Assembly (NCBI GenBank): GCA_033398695.1
Contig: JAWKAU010000211.1
Location: 124,001 to 188,000, forward strand
Direction of reading: 5' to 3'
Length of the DNA: 64,000 nucleotides
Source: Orobanche coerulescens
Lineage: Eukaryota > Streptophyta > Magnoliopsida > Lamiales > Orobanchaceae
Every line of letters begins with the position of its first letter. Position 1 is the stretch's first letter. Below the pieces are notes generated by a model. That model was given only the letters and a program-made list of their open reading frames with translations. It was not told the DNA's origin and made no database searches. Below are positions 34,105 to 45,234 of the stretch, piece after piece. A program made the translations under genes and the position numbers.

Positions 34105-35627
34105 GTAATCCTGATGTTGTCTCTGTCGGTGTTCTTAAGAAAAGTATTGAGATCTTTGCTTCCCTTTCTGGACTTCGGGCCAACCCGAGTAAGAGTAATA
34201 TTTTTCTTTCTGCTAGTGCTCAGGTGCAGGGGGCCCAGGTCCAGCAGTTGTTAGGGTTTCAGCTAGGTCAGCTTCCTGTGAGGTATTTGGGAGTTCCCTT
34301 GATTACTTCCAAGCTGACAATTGCTATGTGTTCCCCTTTGATTGATTCGATTGATGGTCGTCTGAGTTCGTGGGCTAGTACTGCTCTTTCCATGGCAGGT
34401 CGGTGCGCCTTATTCGCTCTGTCTTATCCTCTTTACATATTTATTGGGTGGTAGTTTTATTTTGCCTAAGGGCGTTCTCTCTTTGATTGAGAAACGTATC
34501 AGCGGTTCCTCCGGCGAGGTTCTCATGATTCGGCCTGCCAAGGTGGCACAGGCTAAGGTTTGCTTGGATGTGGATTGTGGGGGCCGTGGCATCATTCCGT
34601 TGAGGCTCGAATCGGCGCCGATGGCCCGTCATATCTCGGGCTCTTATCACGGGCTCTAATCGCTGCTCTGCAGGTTAATTGGGTTCGGACTTTTAGGTTG
34701 CGGCAGTTGTTCTTTCGGGACCTTAGTGTTTCTCCTGCTTGACTTGGTATTGGCGTACCGAAGGCTGCGTCCCCTTGTTATGGGAGCATTTCAAGACTCC
34801 ATTGGAGATGGCTCATCCTTCTTCTTGTGGTCGGACCTGGCATTCTATGGGTGTGATTAGGCATTCCGTTCCTAGAGCTCCTCTGTGGTCCGGCATCGAC
34901 GTGGGTGCTAGGCTTGATTCGGTTATTGTTGAGGGTTCTTGGGAGTGGCCGGTGGTGGATAGGCCCGAGCTTTTGCAGATTACCTCTGCTTTGCCTCATA
35001 TTAATGGGGGTCAGGATCGCGTTTTATGGAGACCGCTTAGTTCGGGAATTTTTTCATCCTCTTCTGCTCTTCGGTTCCTCAGAGGTTATTCGCCCCCTGT
35101 TCCTTGGGCTCCGCTCTTGCACGGACCGGGAAAGATCCCGAGGCACTCTTTCATCCTCTGGTTGGCTATTCAGGAGCGGTTATCGACTATGGATAAGCCT
35201 TGGCTTCAGCATATTGATGGGATTTGTGTCCTTTGTGGTATGGCGGTAGAGACGCACTCCCACCTATTTTTCAAAGTGCCCTTATTCTAGGAGGTGTATT
35301 TCTATTGCTAGGAGGGCCGTCCGCTTTCGTTGGCCTCACTCTGTGTGGAGCTCGGGGGTTTTGTGGGCTGCTAGGAGATGGAGAGGTAAGCACGTGGTCA
35401 ACGTGGCTTACCGTATTCTTCTTGCTGCGTTGGTCTATTTGATTTGGCAGGAGAGGAACGAGAGGAGGTTTGGCCAGAGCCGTCGAGATCCTCATTCGGT
35501 TACTTTCTAGGGGATAGGTCTTGTTCGTGATATTATCTCTCATAGATGGCCCGCTCGTTCTCTATCTACTGTGGCTCTTCGTCGTATTTGGAGGATAGCT
35601 TGGTAGTTCCTCTTTTATTGTATCTCT
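34105..35627 (+). pseudogene. LINE-2 ORF2 C-terminal part (RT end, zinc-binding domain)
   Basis: The first frame carries the end of RT (GLRANPSKSNIFLSA, GQLPVRYLGVPLIT, SLSMAGRCAL-type residues). A middle part has WHSMGVIRHSVPRAPLW. The zf-RVT-like end has HSFILWLAIQERLSTMDKPW and CVLCGMAVETHSHLFF, with the Cys-X2-Cys...His-X3-His spacing typical of plant L1 ORF2. A distal part reads LVYLIWQERNERRF in another frame. Frames shift near 34440, 34740 and 35280. The same segments occur in LINE-3 on the minus strand, so LINE-2 and LINE-3 are one family. Confidence 0.85.
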
Positions 35628-35794
35628 CTAGGCTTTGTAGCTTTGGTAGCAATTTGTTCGTAGGCTTTGTTTCCTACTTTTGCTCTTTGTTACGTTGTTT
35701 GGTGGACCATTCTATATGGTTGTCGGGTATTGGCCAGCCTTTCTTGGCCGCTCTTATCTTATTTATGCAATTGACTTTTCCCTAAAAAAAAAAA
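34105..35794 (+). mobile_element. LINE-2: 5'-truncated plant L1-type LINE
   Basis: A plus-strand LINE 3' part ending GCAATTGACTTTTCCCT and an A-run at 35784-35794. It lies in R6 gag. Comparison with R3 and R5 gag shows about 18 bp of target missing between GACGATTT and AGCACTAC, so it made a small target deletion and not a duplication. Confidence 0.87.
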
Positions 35795-37537
35795 GCACTA
35801 CACAGCATGCAAGAACCACGTTTTCAAGCAAGAAGAGGAGGATATGATGCACATTCACCGCGTCATGTGGATGAATTTAAAGTTAATGAACTTCCGGAAT
35901 TTGTCGGAGGTACTAATCCCGAAGTTTACTTGGAATGGGAGAGGAAGATTGAACGTAGGTTCGACTTCAAGCACTTTAACGATGAGAAACGTTGCAAATA
36001 TGCAATTCTCAAGTTAGGGAAGGGCGCTTCCTTATGGTTCGAGGGTATGAAAACACAACGAGCTCGTGCGGGAAAAGAGAAAATCCGTTCTTGGGATTCT
36101 TTGAAGAAAAAACTACGTAAAAGGTATGTCCCGACATCACATCGGTTAACCTTGTACCGAAAAATTGCGGAGTTTGTACAAGGGAAACTAAGTGTGGAAG
36201 AATATATTGAAGAATTTGAAGGCTTGGCCTTAATGGGAGAACTTGAAGAAAATGAAGAACAAAGAATGTCACGTTTCTTACGTGGTCTAAACCGAAACAT
36301 TGCAAATACGGTGGAATTATACCCATACGGAGATTTTGACACTTTATGCGGGCTATGCATAAAAATTGAAGCTCAAAACAAATTGAAGTTTACCAAACCC
36401 GAATTCCCATACAAATTCGGAAATACAAGTGTCGGCTCAAGTTCGACTACGAAACCTACCGTACCTTTTCAAGTCCCTACCCCGGCCCCGAAGGTTCCCC
36501 ACGTTTCCAAGGAAACGAGCTTGGCTAAAGTGCGATGTTTTAAATGTCAAGGCTTTGGTCACTATCAAAATGCATGTCCAAATAAACGGGTGGTCACTTT
36601 AAGAGAAGCTCTTGCGGTCCGAGACGAACTTTTGGTCGAGGACGAGAAGGAAGGCCTTGGTGACGTATTTAACATGGAGGCCGAGGAAGAGAATGAGGAT
36701 TGCGAGACTTATGACGCTCCGGAATATGATACTACTCTAGTGCTTCGAGCACTACATACCAAAATTATTCCAAGTGACACGGAACAAAGAGACCAGATTT
36801 TTCATTCCAAATGCAAAGTCGGAGAAAAGTGGTGTAGCTTGATAATAGACGGAGGGAGTTGCACGAATGTAGCATCAAACGAGATGGTCACCAAGCTCGG
36901 GCTAACTACTACGGCTCACCCGAGACCGTATGCTTTACATTGGCTCGATGATGGAAGCAAAGTGAAGGTGACGAGACAAGTACGGGTCAACTTAACCATG
37001 GGATCATATGGAGACGATGTGTTATGTGACGTACTCCCGATGGACGCATGCCACGTACTTTTGGGACGACCATGGATGTTCGACCGAGATGTTTTGCATT
37101 GAGGAAGGAGTAACGAATATGAATTACGAGATAAAGGCAAGAAGATTGTGCTTAAACCGATGGCACCCCAAGCCATTCGATCGATGAGTTCCAATCAAAT
37201 GGAGAAACCGAAGCTTACCATGTTTGCTAGCGAGAAAGAGGTGAGACATGCTATTGACGATGGCGAGCGTGTGTATTTATTGATGATTAAAGAAACGCGA
37301 GATGTTGACGTAGTTGTGCAAGGCAAGAGAGATATCGATACCTTGCTACAAGAATTTTCGGATGTCTTCCCGGAAGACTTACCGCCGGGTTTACCACCCT
37401 TACGTGGGATTGAACACCAAGTCGACCTTGTACCGGGTGCATCACTCCCTAACAAGGCCGCCTATCGATGTAACCCCGAGGAGACAAAGGAGTTGCAAAA
37501 ACAAATCGAGGAGCTAATGAACCGCAGGTACGTTTGA
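35793..37537 (+). pseudogene. R6 gag-protease and pol linker
   Basis: Gag resumes after LINE-2 (MQEPRFQARRGGYD). It has the Gag core (LEWERKIERRFDF, KKLRKRYVPTS, YIEEFEGLAL), knuckle CFKCQGFGHYQNACP (about 36530-36575), protease SLIIDGGSCTNVAS (about 36838-36878) and LLGRPWMFDRDVLH. One frame runs the whole way to 39382 except for two TGA stops, at 37100-37102 and 37535-37537. Relatives have CGA at both. RF at the first core motif replaces MF of R5. Gag forms the particle and the aspartic protease cuts the polyprotein. Confidence 0.92.
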
Positions 37538-37543
37538 GAAAGT

Positions 37544-39382
37544 TTGAGCCCTTGTGCGGTTCCGGTTTTACTTGTTCCAAAGAAGGATGGGTCATGGCGG
37601 ATGTGTATAGATAGTAGAGCCGTGAACAACATAACCATCAAATATCGGTTCCCAATTCCGAGACTTGATGATATGTTGGATGAGTTGCATGGTTCGGTAA
37701 TTTTTTCGAAGGTTGATTTGAGAAGCGGCTATCATCAAATTCGCATGCGGGAAGGAGATGAATGGAAAATGGCTTTCAAGACAAAACATGGATTATATGA
37801 ATGGCTCGTCATGCCCTTTGGCCTTACAAATGCGCCAAGTACTTTCATGCGATTAATGAATGAGGTACTTAAGCCGTTTTTGGGAAAATTTGTCGTCGTA
37901 TACTTGGACGACATCTTGATTTATAGTCGATCATTGCAAGAGCATACCGGGCACTTGAGGAAAGTCTTCGAGATCCTTAGGGATCAAAAACTTTACGGGA
38001 AAAAGGAGAAGTGTTCGTTTCTAGTCGAGAGTGTAGCCTTTCTTGGCTACATCGTTTCTAAAGAAGGAGTGTCGGTTGATCAAACCAAGATCGAGGCGAT
38101 TAAATCTTGGCCTACGCCTAAAACCATCACGGAAGTCCGATCCTTTCACGGACTTGCTTTATTTTATCGGAGGTTCATACGAGACTTTAGTACCATTTCT
38201 AGTCCGATAACGGAATGCTTGAAAAAGGGACCGATTATGTGGAACCGGGCTGCCCAAGGGGCGTTTGAAAAATTGAAGGCGAAAATGTGTGAAGCACCTA
38301 TCTTGGCTTTACCCGACTTTTCACAACCTTTCGAGGTAGAATGTGACGCAAGTGGAGTGGGTATTGGGGCGGTCCTCGTCCAAGGGAGGCGACCAATTGC
38401 CTACTTTTCGGAGAAATTGGGTGGGGCTCGACTCAACTATTGTACTTATGACAAGGAGTTCTATGCCATTGTGAGAGCTCTTGATCATTGGAGCCATTAC
38501 CTTCGGCCGAAACATTTCATCCTACATTCGGATCATGAGTCCTTGAAATATATCAACGGCCAACTAAAGTTGAGTCCGAGACATGCTAAATGGGTGGAAT
38601 TCTTGCAATCATTCCATTTTTCATCAAAATACAAAGATGGCAAGAGCAACGTTGTGGCGGATGCCTTATCTAGACGGTATGCCTTACTCTCTACTCTTGA
38701 CGTTCGATTGCTTGGGTTCGAAGCATTGAAGGAGTATTATGATGGGGATGTGGATTTTGGTGAGGTTTTCATTCGGTGTAAATCCGGTCCGTTTGGAGAG
38801 TTTACGTTGCAAGAAGGATTCCTTTTCAAAGGGAATCGCCTATGTTTACCCAAACACCCGATTCGGGAATTATTAGTTCGGGAAGCTCACGGTGGAGGCT
38901 TGGCCGGTCATTTTGGTTCGGCCAAAACGTTGGAGGTCCTTAAAGAGCATTTTCATTGGCCGAAGATGCAAGTGAATGTACACGACATAATTAATAAGTG
39001 TGTGACATGCCATATTGCTAAAAGTTCATTCAAACCGGGAGCATACATGCCTTTGCCGATTCCGGAAAGACCGTGGGAAGATGTCTCAATGAATTTTATT
39101 GTTGCTTTGCCTCGTACTCAACGAGGGAGAGATGCTATTATGGTTGTCGTAGACCGATTTTCAAAGATGGATCACTTTGTGGCTTGCCACAAGACGGACG
39201 ACGCGAGTAACGTCGCCGATTTGTATTTCCGAGAAATCGTACGATTGCATGGAGTTCCAAAAACGATTGTTTCGGATCGGGACTCAAAATTCCTTAGTTA
39301 TTTTTGGAACACCTTGTGGAGAAAAGTGGGAACCAAACTACTATTTAGCACGTCACATAAACGGACGGTCAAACCGAAGTGA
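37544..39382 (+). pseudogene. R6 RT, RNase H and integrase core
   Basis: Same frame as the preceding gag-protease. RT has [31 protein letters not shown] and YLDDILIYS (about 37900-37925). RNase H has [13 protein letters not shown] and [10 protein letters not shown]. Integrase has HGGGLAGHF...CVTCH, then [10 protein letters not shown] where relatives have VSMDF, so the first catalytic Asp of the DDE triad is changed to Asn. VSDRDSKF is intact. About 8 bases are missing near 39358, in the HPQTDGQ block, which ends this frame at 39382. Either change should abolish integration. Confidence 0.92.
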
Positions 39383-40158
39383 CCAATCGAACGTTGGGCA
39401 CATTACTACGTGGTCTTGTGAGCAAGACACAGAAAGATTGGGACTTAAAACTTGCACATGCGGAGTTCGCTTATAATCGTTCTCCTACTCATGCCACGGC
39501 ACACTCTCCGTTCGAAGTAGTTTACGGACTAAACCCGTATATGCCGTTAGATCTAATTCCATTGCCAAGTGTCGAGTTAGTGCACAAGTATGCGGAATCA
39601 AAATTGAAATCGATGTTGAAATTACACGAGCAAGTACGTAATCGAATCAAGGAAATAAACGAGGCTTACAAACGAAAGTCGAACAAACAAAGAAGACCGA
39701 GATTGTTCGAAGTTGGTGATTTGGTTTGGTTGCACTTGAGGAAAGAGAGATTTCCAAGTAAACGTAAGAACAAATTAATGCTGCGAGCGGAGGGACCGTT
39801 TAAGGTAATCGCGAAAGTGAACGACAACGCTTACAAATTAGAACTTCCGGGAGATTATGGGATTCATGCAACCTTTAATGTTGGGGACCTCTCGCCTTAC
39901 ATCGATGATGACGGAATTTCGGAATTGAGGACAATTCCTTTCAAAGGAGGAGGAGATGATACGGAATCATTTGATATGAACGAAGAAGATGAAGTAAGGA
40001 TCGATATAAATGACCTTACTACACGCCATGCACGGACTACTACGTATTTTGGCGAGAAAACGGACATAAGACGTGGAGTCTCGGTCTCAGCCGTGTCATA
40101 TAACACGGCCCGTGTCATGCTATGCCGGAAGGTCGACAATCGACCGGAAAATGGATGA
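39379..40158 (+). pseudogene. R6 integrase C-terminus and LTR-encoded tail
   Basis: Continues integrase in the next frame: TNRTLGTLLRGLV, FAYNRSPTHATAHSPFE, FEVGDLVWLHLRKERFP, then FNVGDLSPYIDDDGISELR. From 39957 the codons lie in the 3' LTR: EEDEVRIDINDLTTRHARTT and GEKTDIRRGVSVSAVSY, stopping at 40158. This is the longest LTR-encoded tail in the window. In CRM-type elements a C-terminal integrase extension is also encoded partly by the LTR; equivalence here is inference. Confidence 0.88.
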
Positions 40159-40560
40159 ACTGCCGGAAAAATCACCACCGGCCGGAAAATTCACCACCTG
40201 CCGGAACTGGCCGATCGCTGCCGACCACCACCTGCCGAAACTGGCCGATCACGTCGCTGAATCGCCGATCACGCTGAGCGAATCCGGCCGTGTTATCCGA
40301 CACGGCCTGCGGCCGAGGTGTCTGGATAATGAAATCTCATTGCCGATCAACCCGACCGTGTCGTCCGACACGGCCGTGCCGACACAACCCGACCGTGCAA
40401 AGCGACACGACCGAGTCACACTCTTAGGATAGAACAATTCCATGTCCGACCAACCCGGCCGTGCCAGGCGACACGGTCGAGTCCTCGCTGCCAGATGCGC
40501 CGCGACCGTGCCAATCGGCACGGGCCGTGTCCGGCAGACCAACAAATGCCATTATTGCTG
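40084..40560. repeat. GC-rich palindrome cluster in R6 3' LTR
   Basis: Repeated CCGTGTC/GACACGG units in both directions, followed by an A/T-rich run near 40555-40585. Confidence 0.72.
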
Positions 40561-40902
40561 ATTTTTTTATTTTTTGTTGTTTTTCCTCCCCTCACATGTC
40601 ATGATTAGACTTGCATGTTATGTGGGGTGTCTTATATTCATTTTGTTGTGTGATTCCCCCTCCCTTTGATTTGATTCCCTTGTATTTTATCTTGTGTTTT
40701 GTTTTTCATTTCAAGATCATGTGATGTTGTTTGATTCCTTAGTTGCTAAGAAGACTACCATGCTATAAGTAGTCTTGTTGATGCTTTCATTATGGATATT
40801 GTATGTTGAAGAAATAAGAATACACTTGTGTTTTCTTGGTGAATGCTTTTCATCGAAACCTTGGTTATAATTCGACGCGTTTTCGAGTTTTAATCGAATC
40901 GA

Positions 40903-40959
40903 TTCTCAATAGGTCTTGAGAAAAGATTATCTTATCAAACTATAGGTCTAGTTTGATAA
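40903..40959 (+). promoter_or_regulatory. Paired TAGGTC-loop stem-loops in R6 3' LTR
   Basis: 40903-40922 and 40932-40959, perfect arms, about 140 bp downstream of the TATA box. Confidence 0.66.
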
Positions 40960-41119
40960 ATCATTCATATTGTTCTTGTTTATGTAAGCCGAATTGCCCT
41001 ACTTTCGGTTATATCTTACGAGTGTTACACATATACGAGTGTTGTGAGGTAACAAAATATATCCGCTGCATTTTCCGGCGAATTTACGTTCATCTTAATA
41101 CGTAATTCGTATCATAAGG

Positions 41120-41188
41120 TAGTTTTGATAAGAAAAATCGCCAAGAGAATTTCGCCAAGGAAGTAACCTTGGGCTCCGATGCCACTTA
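41120..41188 (-). other. R5 leader with primer-binding site
   Basis: The part of R5 between its 5' LTR and the R6 insertion. The primer site TGGCATCGGAGCCCAA is at 41169-41184 (minus strand). The gag start lies on the other side of R6, at 26794. Confidence 0.82.
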
Positions 41189-42153
41189 TGATACGAATTA
41201 CGTATTAAGATGTACGTAAATTCGCCGGAGAATGCAGCGGTTATCTTTATTTCCTCACAACACTCGTTTTTGTGTAACACTCGTAATATTCAACCGAAAG
41301 TAGGGCAATTCGGCTTTGCAAAAACACGAATAAAAATGAAAGTAGATTATCAAACTAGACCTATAGTTTGATAAGACAATCTCTCCTCAAGACCTATTGA
41401 GAATTGATTAAATTACAACTCGAAAACGCGTCGAATTATAATCGAAGTGTGCTGAAAATCATTCAACTAGAATACATAACATGTATTTCGTTTTTGCAAG
41501 CTTCAAGATGGTTTATTCAAGGTTGAGGATGAGGCTATTATATAGCCTTTACAACTTACTAATAAATTCAAACAAGATCACAAAAATCTAGCTAAAATAC
41601 AAATAAGTAATAAACTAAGTCATCAAGACTTTTGACAAAGATAAAACAACCCATGCTTGGCTCTTTCCTTAGTATTTTGGCCGTGGGACACCAAGAAGTA
41701 GTGGACAAGATATTTCTCATGTGATATCTTCTTGCAAGTGTTTGATAAGGATAGAAAATGAGATCAATATCTTGGTGTCTTCTTCCTTCTTGATTTCGGC
41801 CGATTTGGGGAGATGGTGACATGAACTAAATCTTCATCAATCTTGATATGGTGGACTTTGAACAAAAATAAAACAAACTTTGAAAGTAGTGGGGACAAAG
41901 ATCCTTCATGGATCCTTCATCAAATCGGCCGAAATCTTCCCCCTAATATGGCCGATTTTGTATGCATGAACATGCATACGTATGCATGTTTTGATACGTC
42001 TAAGTTATCCCGGTTCCGATTATTAAGATCGTTCCCATTTCCGCGGATGTTTTCTCACCAAAGTACGTAGGTGCATGTGCATGCAACTTGGTATCGTCAC
42101 CTACGTCGATTCTTACTTCGCTTACTTCGTTTGGAGATGCCGTAATCGCATCA
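41189..42153 (-). repeat. R5 5' LTR
   Basis: 965 bp, nearly identical to 21633-22596. The R5 transcript would start here on the minus strand. Confidence 0.93.
41347..41403 (-). promoter_or_regulatory. Paired TAGGTC-loop stem-loops in R5 5' LTR
   Basis: 41347-41374 and 41384-41403, as in the 3' LTR. Confidence 0.62.
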
Positions 42154-43718
42154 TCCATTAACGGGCAGAGCAAGCTAAGTCCGAGGCATGCAAAATGGGT
42201 GGAATTTTTGCAATCTTTTCACTTTTCATCCAAGTACAAGGACGGTAAGAGTAATGTAGTGGCGGATGCACTATCAAGACGGTATGCCTTACTTTCGATT
42301 CTAGATGTTCGTTTGTTGGGGTTCGAGACTTTGAAAGATCATTACATTGACGATTTGGATTTCGGAGAAATTTTCACCCGTTGTAAAACAGGCCCGTACG
42401 AAGAATTTATTTTACAAGATGGCTTTCTTTTCAAAGGAAATAAACTATGTGTGCCGAAGCATACAATTCGGGAATTACTAGTTTGGGAGGCGCACGGAGG
42501 AGGACTAGCCGGTCATTTCGGTTCGGCTAAAACCGTGGAAGTTCTAAAGGAGAACTTCTTTTGGCCAAAGATGTATGGTGACGTAAGCAACATCGTAAGC
42601 AAATGCGTCACTTGTCACATGATGAAAAGATCGTTTAAGCCAAGTACCTACATGCCGTTGCCAATACCTTTGCGTCCGTGGGAGGATGTCTCGATGGATT
42701 TTATTGTTGCTTTACCTCGTACTCAACGGGGCAAAGACTCGATCATGGTGGTCGTCGACCGTTTTTCAAAAATGGCTCACTTTATAGCATGCCACAAAAC
42801 CGATGATGCAAGCAATGTGGCGGACTTATATTTCCGAGAAGTAGTTCATTTACACGGAGTTCCAAAAACTATCGTGTCGGATCGAGACTCTAAATTCCTG
42901 AGTTACTTTTGGAATACTTTATGGAGGAAAGTGGGTACTAACTCCTATTCAGTACTTCGCACCACCCACAAACTGATGGACAAACGGAGGTGACCAACTG
43001 AACATTAGGAGCATTATTGCGAGGATTGGTGAACAAAACACAAAAAAATTTGGACGTTAAACTTGCACATGCGGAATTCGCATACAATCGATCACCCGGT
43101 TTCGCCACGGCCCATTCACCTTTTGAAGTAGTATACGGAATAAATCCGCACATGCCATTGGATTTGATTCCGTTGCCGAGCGACGAATTGGTTCACAAAG
43201 ACGCAGAATCAAAACTCAAGTCAATGATGAAGTTACATGAAAAGGTACGAGAGCGAATTAAAGAAGTGAATGAAATTTACAAACGGAAGTCGAACAAAAA
43301 TAAAAAAGCGAGATTATTTGATGTTGGCGACTTAGTTTGGATACATTTGAGGAAAGAACGATTCCCAAACAAATGCAAGAACAAATTAATGCCGAGAGCC
43401 GAAGGTCCGTACAAAATTGTGGAAAAAGTGAACGACAACGCCTACAAAGTAGAACTTCCGGGCGATTACGGAGTACACACGACTTTCAACGTAGGTGATC
43501 TCTCGCCTTACCTTGACGACGATGGCATTACGGAATTGAGGTCAATTCTTTTCAAAGAGGGAGGGAATGATACGATATCAAATATTCCAACCGAAGAAGC
43601 TTCAATAAAAATCGACATCAACGACGATACAAATTCGCATGACCATGCATCATCATACTTGGGAGAAAAGAACACGCGGATTGGAGTTACGTTATTAATC
43701 GGAACCGGAGTAACGTAA
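42154..43718 (+). pseudogene. R4 RNase H end, integrase and LTR-encoded tail
   Basis: Resumes in frame after R5: [27 protein letters not shown]. The finger is HGGGLAGHF...CVTCH. DDE motif blocks are [10 protein letters not shown] and VSDRDSKF; then the [10 protein letters not shown] block is damaged around 42945-43000, where small changes shift the frame and an ACTGA stop appears. From 43017 the C-terminal part reads TQKNLDVKLAHAEFAYNRS, FDVGDLVWIHLRKERFP and FNVGDLSPYLDDDGITELR. It runs into the 3' LTR from 43568 and ends GVTLLIGTGVT at 43718. Confidence 0.9.
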
Positions 43719-44501
43719 AACATGACGACGAAATCAGTCCAAAAGCATGGAAATTTCGGCCATATCATGCTTGAAAGGGACTCATAATTTGTCTTCATAT
43801 CTTACCAAAATCTTGAAGATCTCCTCCTCCCCACCTTCTTTGAAATCGGCCAAAGTCATCAAAATTAGTCCCCACCTTCATATCTTATCTAGTCCAAGAT
43901 ACATATCATAAGTCATCAACTCCCTCCCCCACAAAATCGGCCAAAACATGATCCATGACAAAGACTTTCATCAAACCTTTTCTTCATGTCAAAGTCACCC
44001 TAATAAGTCCAAGATGATTGATATCATATCTTGTCCAAAATCTTCATGATTCCCTCCCCACACCCTTGAATGATTCGGCCGATCCTTGCTAGGAAGTTTC
44101 ATTTTCTTGTTTTGTTGTATTTTCTTATGGTTGTAAACTACTATATATAGTAGTTCATGTTGTATTTGTAAACATCTTGAAAAGTAATAAACCTTGTATT
44201 TCTTTTGAAATATACGTTGAACGAGTTCAACAAAACTTTGGTTATTATTTCGACGCGTCTCGAATTTTAACTTGATCAATTCTCAATAGGTCTTGAGGAG
44301 AGATTATCTTTATCGAGTTATAGGTCTAATTCGATAAAACACATCCAAATCCATATACCATACTACTTCACGGCCGAAAACCACTTAAATTCGGCCACCA
44401 CCTTGTAATTTTTGGTTGATACTTTGATACTTGTCAAGACATAATAATCTTCCGTTGTATTTCATACGCATTACGTACACGTACATACATAATTTGTATC
44501 A
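43568..44501 (+). repeat. R4 3' LTR (family E)
   Basis: 934 bp. Polypurine tract 43554-43567. TATATATA at 44142-44149. The end is TGTATCA, a one-base change from CGTATCA. The flank from 44502 (TATTC) should be one target copy; its partner is off the left edge. Confidence 0.92.
44280..44338 (+). promoter_or_regulatory. Paired TAGGTC-loop stem-loops in R4 3' LTR
   Basis: 44280-44299 and 44309-44338. The second has one G-U pair. Confidence 0.62.
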
Positions 44502-44766
44502 TATTCCAAAAAGGATCATATCGGATGTGGTTCATGGACCTCGTTTTGAATCGTTCGGTTTTATTCGATTGGGTTGTAAAGGCTGTTTTGAGCCTATTTA
44601 TTTTACTAGAAATATTTGTATCTAGGATGTAATTTTTCAAATGTAAAATTTATATGTAATGACGAAGACTGGAGAAAGATCCGTTCGAGAAGACGAATAT
44701 TCAAGACCGAAGACTTGTAATTAGATTGCAATGTTATTGTTCTAGGAATGGTCCATGAACTACATG
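44502..44766. other. Unassigned segment bounded by an 11-bp inverted repeat
   Basis: The only stretch not matching any element here. GTTCATGGACC at 44530-44540 and its reverse complement at 44750-44760 bracket about 230 bp. No convincing ORF. It may be older genomic DNA or a small terminal-inverted-repeat element. Confidence 0.45.
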
Positions 44767-45234
44767 TTTTTTTTTGGGAAAAGTCAATTGCAATAATATA
44801 ATAAGAGTGGCCAAAAAGGCTGGCCATTACCCCGGCAACCATATAGAATGGTGCTCCAAACAACATTACAAAGAGCAAGATCTAGCAATACATTGCCAAC
44901 ATAAGCAACAAAAAGCTACATAAGCTACAAATCTACAAGGATGAAGTACTACAAAGCTATCCTCCAAATGCGTCTACCAGCCTTAGTAGATAGAGAACGA
45001 GCGGGCCATCTCTGAGAAATAATGTTACGAATGAGATCGATCCCCTGAAAAGTAACGGAATGAGGATCTCGACGCCTATGACCAAATCTCCTCTCATTCC
45101 TCTCCTGCCAAATCAAATAGACCAAAGCAGCTAGGAAGATACGGTAAGCTACGTTGACCACGTGGTTAACTCTCCACCTCCTAGCTGCCCATAACAACCC
45201 TGAGCTCCACACAGAGTGAGGCCAACTAAAGCGG
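44767..45234 (-). mobile_element. LINE-3, 3' part
   Basis: Minus-strand LINE with a T-run at 44767-44775 (its poly-A end) and the 3' end GCAATTGACTTTTCCC shared with LINE-2. Coding remains include LVYLIWQERNERRFGHRRRD. It is cut at 45234 by R8 (target AGCGG) and continues at 63903. Confidence 0.87.

Larger units (their letters stand above)
26802..41114 (+). mobile_element. R6: family A Ty3/gypsy element, split by R7 and LINE-2
   Basis: Plus strand. 5' LTR in two parts (26802-27451, 33570-34006), gag split by LINE-2, pol 37544-40158, 3' LTR 39957-41114. TAAGG at 26797-26801 and 41115-41119 is the target duplication, lying 7 bp upstream of the R5 gag start. Confidence 0.94.
39957..41114 (+). 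repeat. R6 3' LTR (family A reference)
   Basis: 1158 bp, preceded by the polypurine tract AAAGGAGGAGGAGA at 39943-39956. TATAAG box at 40764-40769. It ends CGTATCA at 41114, followed by TAAGG. Confidence 0.93.
21633..42153 (-). mobile_element. R5: family D Ty3/gypsy element, most intact copy
   Basis: Minus strand. 3' LTR 21633-22596, polyprotein 22443-26794, leader 41120-41188, 5' LTR 41189-42153. R6 splits it between the leader and gag. Flanks are TACAT (21628-21632) and TCCAT (42154-42158), a 5-bp duplication with one change. The host R4 RNase H reads through the site. Confidence 0.93.
17919..44501 (+). mobile_element. R4: family E Ty3/gypsy element, split by R5
   Basis: Plus-strand element. 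Partial 5' LTR 17919-18812, gag-protease 18864-20516, RT/RNase H to 21632, then integrase from 42154 and 3' LTR 43568-44501. R5 (with R6, R7 and LINE-2 inside) occupies 21633-42153. The first 40 or so bases of R4 lie beyond R3, off the left edge. R8 is a second copy of this family. Confidence 0.9.

Noticed and set aside
44431..44640. Short ORFs across the R4 LTR end and the unassigned segment
   Set aside because: They cross an insertion boundary and have no homologous counterpart in R8.
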